Origin: Dehalococcoidia bacterium
Lineage (GTDB): Bacteria > Chloroflexota > Dehalococcoidia > Dehalococcoidales > RBG-16-60-22
Direction of reading: 5' to 3'
Assembly (NCBI GenBank): GCA_030605045.1
Contig: JAUWBK010000072.1
Span: forward strand, 1-6,376
DNA: 6,376 nucleotides
A program made the translations under genes and the position numbers. The notes below the pieces were generated by a model. The model had not been told where the DNA came from and made no database searches. It saw nothing but the letters and a program-made list of their open reading frames with translations. Of this stretch, positions 5,029-6,376 are shown piece by piece. How positions within the stretch are numbered: position 1 is the stretch's first letter; each line of letters starts with the position of its first letter.

Positions 5029-6177
5029 CTAAAGAACGGCTAAATTATCTCGGTGCACTACTTCTGGTCCGTAGTCAAAACCAAGTAGTGCGGCAATTTT
5101 TTCAGAGTGAGCCCCTTTAATAAGGCTAACCTCACTGGAACCATAGTTGACCAGACCACAACCAAGATGGGAACCTTCGGTATCATAGATATCAACGATG
5201 TCACCGCGGTTAAATTCACTCTCGATTTGTTTGATGCCAGCGGCCAGTAAACTCCGATTTTGTTTTTTCAGTGCCAGAGCGGCTCCGGAATCAACCACCA
5301 GCTTACCCTGAACACAAAGACCACAGAGCATCCAGCGTTTGCGGCTCTCAAGCTTACTGGTGGTCGGTAAAAAGCGAGTGCCGACCGTTTCAGCAGAGGT
5401 CAGTCTGAGGATAATGTCTGGCTCTCTGCCATCAGCGATAACTACGGTTACTCCGGAGGCAGTGGCGAGCTTAGCTGCCTCTATTTTGGTAATCATACCC
5501 CCGATGCCAAGGCTGCCTGCCTTATTCGCCAGGCGCTCGATCTCTGAATCTATCCGGTCCACCTGTGAAATAAGACGGGCATTCGAATCACGTCTCGGGT
5601 CAGCGGTATGCAGTCCGGCAGTGTCAGTAAGCAGCAAGAGCAGGTCAGCATCAACCAGATTGGCTACCATCGCTGACAGGTTATCATTATCACCAAACTT
5701 AGCTTCATCAAGCTCATCGACGGCGACGACATCGTTTTCGTTGACAATACAGACTACCCTGAGCTGCAGTAAAGCCAAGAGAGTATTACGGGCATTGAGA
5801 TAACCGGCACGGTCGGAAAGGTCAGCCTTGGTCAGCAAGGCCTGAGCCACCGTAATATTATATTGACTGAACAATTGCTCGTAGACATACATCAGGCGAC
5901 TTTGCCCCACCGAACATAACACCTGCTTGAAGGGAATACCTCTGATCTTTTTGGTTAAACCCAGTTTGTGTTTACCAGAAGCCATGGCTCCCGAGGAGAC
6001 GATAAGCAATTCCAGACCCTGCTTATGTAGTTGTGCTATCTGGGCGACCAGCTTTGACATTACCTCCTGGTTTAGCTGGTCACTGCCACCGGTGAGCAGG
6101 CTGGTGCCGAATTTAACCACTATCCGGTGGTATGGCAGCGTCGGCGACTTTAAGTTGGTTCGTTTATTTTTGTCCAT
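5029..6177 (-). CDS. proB: Glutamate 5-kinase with C-terminal PUA domain
   Basis: A 382-residue protein, the long form typical of glutamate 5-kinase. It phosphorylates L-glutamate with ATP to gamma-glutamyl phosphate, the first and usually proline-inhibited step of proline synthesis. The amino acid kinase domain covers about residues 15-270: VVKFGTSLLTGG (20-31), LLIVSSGAMASGKHKLGL (57-74), then SVGQSRLMYVYEQLF, NENDVVAVDEL (146-156), FGDNDNLSAMVANLVDADLL (161-180), LTDTAGL (183-189) and GIGGMITKIEAAKLA (224-238). A PUA domain follows at about 280-360, and the end PEVVHRDNLAVL is family-like. No key residue is visibly missing; the usual GTGGM reads GIGGM. ATG 6177 is the first possible start, since an in-frame TAA lies 9 nt upstream; the ribosome site (AGGT) is weak. 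It has a strong promoter 30 nt upstream with an inverted repeat around the -10 box, which suggests regulated transcription. It heads the operon with the 88-residue protein and proA. Confidence 0.96.
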   Translation of the reverse strand: MDKNKRTNLKSPTLPYHRIVVKFGTSLLTGGSDQLNQEVMSKLVAQIAQLHKQGLELLIVSSGAMASGKHKLGLTKKIRGIPFKQVLCSVGQSRLMYVYEQLFSQYNITVAQALLTKADLSDRAGYLNARNTLLALLQLRVVCIVNENDVVAVDELDEAKFGDNDNLSAMVANLVDADLLLLLTDTAGLHTADPRRDSNARLISQVDRIDSEIERLANKAGSLGIGGMITKIEAAKLATASGVTVVIADGREPDIILRLTSAETVGTRFLPTTSKLESRKRWMLCGLCVQGKLVVDSGAALALKKQNRSLLAAGIKQIESEFNRGDIVDIYDTEGSHLGCGLVNYGSSEVSLIKGAHSEKIAALLGFDYGPEVVHRDNLAVL

Positions 6178-6195
6178 TTTCGATTAACCTAAAGT

Positions 6196-6228
6196 AACTC
6201 GTCCCATTATAGCAGGCTGTAACGAGTT
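6196..6228. promoter_or_regulatory. Inverted repeat bracketing the proB -10 box (candidate operator)
   Basis: AACTCGT (6196-6202) and ACGAGTT (6222-6228) are perfect 7-bp inverted copies 19 nt apart. One arm lies at the predicted proB start site and the other directly abuts the -35 box, so a dimeric regulator bound here would block the promoter. The regulator is unknown. Half-site centres are 26 bp apart, wider than most single-dimer operators. Confidence 0.4.
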
Positions 6229-6234
6229 GGACAA
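6206..6234 (-). promoter_or_regulatory. Promoter of the proB operon
   Basis: On the minus strand TTGTCC (6234-6229, 4 of 6) is separated by 17 nt from a perfect TATAAT (6211-6206), which is preceded by TGC to make an extended -10 box. Transcription would start near 6199, about 22 nt before ATG 6177. A second minus-strand TATAAT at 6262-6257, with TTTAAA 18 nt upstream, could be an additional upstream promoter. Confidence 0.75.
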
Positions 6235-6252
6235 GGATACGGCTCTGATGTA

Positions 6253-6261
6253 TGCTATTAT
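6253..6261 (+). promoter_or_regulatory. Possible extended -10 promoter for the transporter gene
   Basis: TGCTATTAT is an extended -10 element (TGn plus five of six -10 matches). No clear -35 box is present. The start would fall near 6268, only a few bases before ATG 6273, which would make the transporter mRNA almost leaderless. This fits the lack of a good ribosome site. Confidence 0.35.
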
Positions 6262-6272
6262 ACTGGCGCAGG

Positions 6273-6376
6273 ATGAGCGATTTAAAGCAACCCCAAGCTA
6301 GGCGGGTCTTACCGATTACCTTTGTCGTTACCTTTCTCGGTTTTCTTGACACTCATTTGTTGATACCAATTATGGC
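6273..6376 (+). CDS. Probable MFS transporter, N-terminal fragment
   Basis: The first 34 residues of a protein that runs off the right edge. After a short polar, basic N-terminus (MSDLKQPQARR) comes a hydrophobic stretch, VLPITFVVTFLGFLDTHLLIPIM, which looks like transmembrane helix 1 of a major facilitator superfamily permease; the FLDTHLLIPIM pattern is common there. The substrate cannot be told from this fragment. ATG 6273 has no proper Shine-Dalgarno site (only AGG touching the ATG), but an extended -10 box lies just upstream, so translation may be near-leaderless. An in-frame ATG at 6252 would add seven residues (MLLYWRR); AAGGA at 6233-6237 is rather far from it. The gene is divergent from proB and shares its 95-nt control region. 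Confidence 0.65.
   Translation, partial: MSDLKQPQARRVLPITFVVTFLGFLDTHLLIPIM

Noticed and set aside
5339..5803. Open frame of 154 codons on the plus strand opposite proB
   Set aside because: It is the antisense shadow of proB, rich in Ser, Ala and Arg, with no ribosome site; proB has full family motifs.
6164..6352. Minus-strand open frame of 62 codons upstream of proB
   Set aside because: It covers the proB promoter region and lies antisense to the start of the probable MFS gene, with no ribosome site or recognisable sequence.

Overview
This is a bacterial chromosomal fragment carrying mostly housekeeping genes. Base composition is roughly balanced, Shine-Dalgarno sites are canonical (AGGAGG-type) and several promoters are close to the sigma-70 consensus. 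The mix of genes (a 4-hydroxybutyryl-CoA dehydratase family enzyme, a two-helix miniprotein, a coiled-coil lipoprotein, PncC/CinA, RNase PH and ProB/ProA) and the protein style recall anaerobic Chloroflexota, possibly Dehalococcoidia. That placement is inference from memory of similar proteins, not something the sequence proves.

Layout, left to right. (1) Positions 1-972, minus strand: a 62-residue two-helix membrane miniprotein, followed 57 nt downstream by the first 242 codons of an AbfD-like [4Fe-4S]/FAD enzyme that runs off the left edge. (2) 973-1265: a divergent intergenic region with a minus-strand promoter for the miniprotein and a near-perfect plus-strand promoter (TTGACA-16-TATAAT). 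The plus-strand leader contains a strong terminator-like hairpin before the next gene. (3) 1266-1949, plus: a lipoprotein with a 21-residue tandem coiled-coil repeat. (4) 2125-2604, plus: a PncC/CinA C-terminal-type gene interrupted at codon 109 by an in-frame TGA; the rest of the family sequence continues in the same frame. (5) 2714-3433, plus: rph (RNase PH), GTG start. (6) 3448-6177, minus: an operon proB - 88-residue unknown protein - proA, meeting rph tail to tail across 14 nt. (7) 6178-6272: a divergent promoter region with an inverted repeat bracketing the proB -10 box. (8) 6273 to the right edge, plus: the N-terminus of a probable MFS transporter.

ProB and ProA are consecutive proline biosynthesis enzymes (glutamate to gamma-glutamyl phosphate to glutamate semialdehyde). 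The small protein encoded between them is co-transcribed and tightly spaced, so it is a candidate accessory factor, but its function is unknown. RNase PH trims tRNA 3' ends; PncC would deamidate NMN in pyridine nucleotide recycling. No mobile element, CRISPR array, tRNA or rRNA gene was seen. The points most worth a second look are the interrupted pncC, the attenuator or small-RNA arrangement before the lipoprotein gene, the gene inserted between proB and proA, and the putative operator at the proB promoter. I see no clear multi-gene novel system here.
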